Assembly: GCA_002394525.1 (NCBI GenBank)
Contig: DGUF01000135.1
Coordinates: forward strand, 1-6,149
Origin: Lachnospiraceae bacterium UBA4317
GTDB taxonomy: Bacteria > Bacillota_A > Clostridia > Lachnospirales > Lachnospiraceae
Direction: 5' to 3'
DNA: 6,149 nucleotides
The position numbers were made by a program, and so were the translations under genes. The first letter of the stretch is position 1; each line of letters opens with the position of its first letter. The notes beneath the pieces were generated by a model. It was not told the DNA's origin, did not search any database, and saw only the letters and a program-made list of their open reading frames with translations. Below are positions 5,285-6,149 of the stretch, in pieces.

Positions 5285-5917
5285 ATGAACAAGGAAAACA
5301 TGGTCACTCCCGCTCCGGATTCTCAGGTCCGCATGTACACGGGCAGGATCTCCGGCCACAGGCGGACGCCCATCACCTGGGAGAAGTTTCTGGCCCATCT
5401 GAAGACGATCACCTACCACAAGCTCCTGGTCTTTGAGGGCTGCTGGAAAGTAGGCCTCTACCGTCAGGGGATCATGCATGACCTGTCCAAGTATTCCCCG
5501 ACGGAATTTATGGTCGGCGCCCGCTATTATCAGGGGGATCGCAGCCCCAACAACGCGGAGCGGGAGGAACTGGGCTATTCCAGCTCCTGGCTCCACCACA
5601 AGGGCCGCAACCGCCATCATTTTGAATACTGGGTGGACTACAATTTCCGCGGAAAGGAAGAGGCGTCCCCCCTGGTCCCGGTCAAGATGCCGGGCCGCTA
5701 CGTGGTCGAAATGCTGATGGACCGGATCGCGGCCTGCAAGACCTATCTGGGCGAGTCCTATACGGATGACGCCCCGCTCAATTATTTCAGCGGCGGCCGG
5801 GCCCGCAAATTCATGCATCCCGAGACCGCGGCCCTCCTGGAGCAGCTGCTGCGCATGCTGGCCGAAAGGGGAGAGGACTACACATTTGCCTATATCAGAA
5901 GCAAGTTGTCCAAGTGA
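5285..5917 (+). CDS. DUF5662-type protein, function unknown
   Basis: This 210-residue cytoplasmic protein has no signal peptide or membrane segment. The pattern matches my recollection of the DUF5662 family found in Firmicutes, whose activity is not known to me. Conserved-looking features are the helix FLAHLKTITYHKLLVF (35-50), GIMHDLSKYSPTEF (62-75), WLHHKGRNRHHFEYW (102-116), a PGRYVVEMLMDRIAACKTYLG segment (136-156), and a C-terminal HPETAALLEQLLRML helix (178-192). The clustered residues His45, His65-Asp66, His104-His105, His111-His112 and Asp146 look like a metal-binding site reminiscent of HD-type phosphohydrolases; that comparison is inference. The first 25 or so residues are variable in character and may start at Met7 instead. 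It follows a terminator-like hairpin, so it may begin a new transcript, though I found no clear promoter. The next gene starts two bases after its stop, implying translational coupling. Confidence 0.8.
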   Translation: MNKENMVTPAPDSQVRMYTGRISGHRRTPITWEKFLAHLKTITYHKLLVFEGCWKVGLYRQGIMHDLSKYSPTEFMVGARYYQGDRSPNNAEREELGYSSSWLHHKGRNRHHFEYWVDYNFRGKEEASPLVPVKMPGRYVVEMLMDRIAACKTYLGESYTDDAPLNYFSGGRARKFMHPETAALLEQLLRMLAERGEDYTFAYIRSKLSK

Positions 5918-5919
5918 AG

Positions 5920-6149
5920 ATGCCTGCGGAAATGGATAATCATCACGCATGCGGGGCCGGACCGGACTCTGCTTTTCCATGGCCGGATCTGACCCTGGAG
6001 GAGGCAGGGGCCCGCTTCGATGCAGCCCGCGCAAAGATCATCACCCTGGCCCCCAGACAGAGGATCGGGATCGGCATGCAGGCGGAGAAGACCCTGCATG
6101 CCGTCCTCAAAAACTACATTGATCCCGATGAGGACCACCAGGAGATCCC
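5920..6149 (+). CDS. Uncharacterised conserved-looking protein, 3' end cut by the window
   Basis: An open frame runs from ATG 5920 to the window end (76 codons plus two bases) without a stop. The first 20 or so residues (Met, Pro, His, Gly-rich) look non-conserved. From LTLEEAGARFDAARAKII (residues 24-41) onward the sequence has the codon use and composition of a real gene. Its core RQRIGIGMQAEKTLHAVLKN (46-65), followed by YIDPDEDHQEI, resembles the N-terminus of a family of small uncharacterised clostridial proteins. I recall these continuing into an ADI...IIEIQT segment, possibly a nuclease-like fold. That continuation is outside the window and the fold idea is speculative. The Shine-Dalgarno is weak (AAGTGAAG overlapping the previous stop), and the start is two bases after the DUF5662-type stop, so it is probably translated by coupling. 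ATG 5932 is an alternative start. Confidence 0.7.
   Translation, partial: MPAEMDNHHACGAGPDSAFPWPDLTLEEAGARFDAARAKIITLAPRQRIGIGMQAEKTLHAVLKNYIDPDEDHQEI

Noticed and set aside
5276..6034. 252-codon open frame on the - strand
   Set aside because: It is antisense to the DUF5662-type gene and runs through its ribosome binding site; no recognised motifs.

Overview
All genes in this window lie on the + strand. The window is GC-rich, with strong AGGAGG-type ribosome binding sites and one TTG start. Its gene types are a clostridial-type GltX C-terminus, a short UvrD/PcrA-like helicase, a divergent GlgX-like protein, a DUF5662-type protein and an open-ended uncharacterised ORF. Together these suggest a high-GC member of the Clostridia, probably Lachnospiraceae or close to it. 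That placement is inferred from protein style and translation signals, not from any search.

Layout: (1) 1-498, the 3' end of gltX (glutamyl-tRNA synthetase anticodon-binding region). (2) 499-738, a structured intergenic region with two hairpin regions, a weak promoter candidate and a 38-nt imperfect hairpin (688-725) two bases before the helicase Shine-Dalgarno. (3) 739-2838, a superfamily 1 UvrD/PcrA-like helicase with all core motifs. It carries a five-unit 21-bp in-frame tandem repeat between motifs III and IV and a 60-bp-spaced imperfect duplication just before motif V. (4) 2825-2973, an AT-richer promoter/leader with two further hairpins. (5) 2974-5187, a GlgX/isoamylase-like GH13 protein starting at TTG. 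Its glycogen-debranching scaffold motifs are well kept, but the catalytic nucleophile Asp, the region I Asp/His and the region IV His-Asp pair are all replaced. It ends in a very basic tail. (6) 5207-5255, a probable intrinsic terminator. (7) 5285-5917, a DUF5662-type protein with a His/Asp-rich putative metal site. (8) 5920-6149, the start of an uncharacterised gene two bases downstream, cut by the window end.

The genes do not form an obvious single pathway. Each of the first three genes seems to have its own leader or promoter, so this looks like a row of separate housekeeping and accessory units. DUF5662 and the last gene are the only tightly coupled pair. The most interesting items are the apparent GH13 pseudoenzyme, the repeat-bearing helicase and the hairpin beside its ribosome binding site. 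I see no CRISPR array, tRNA, rRNA, insertion sequence or phage gene.
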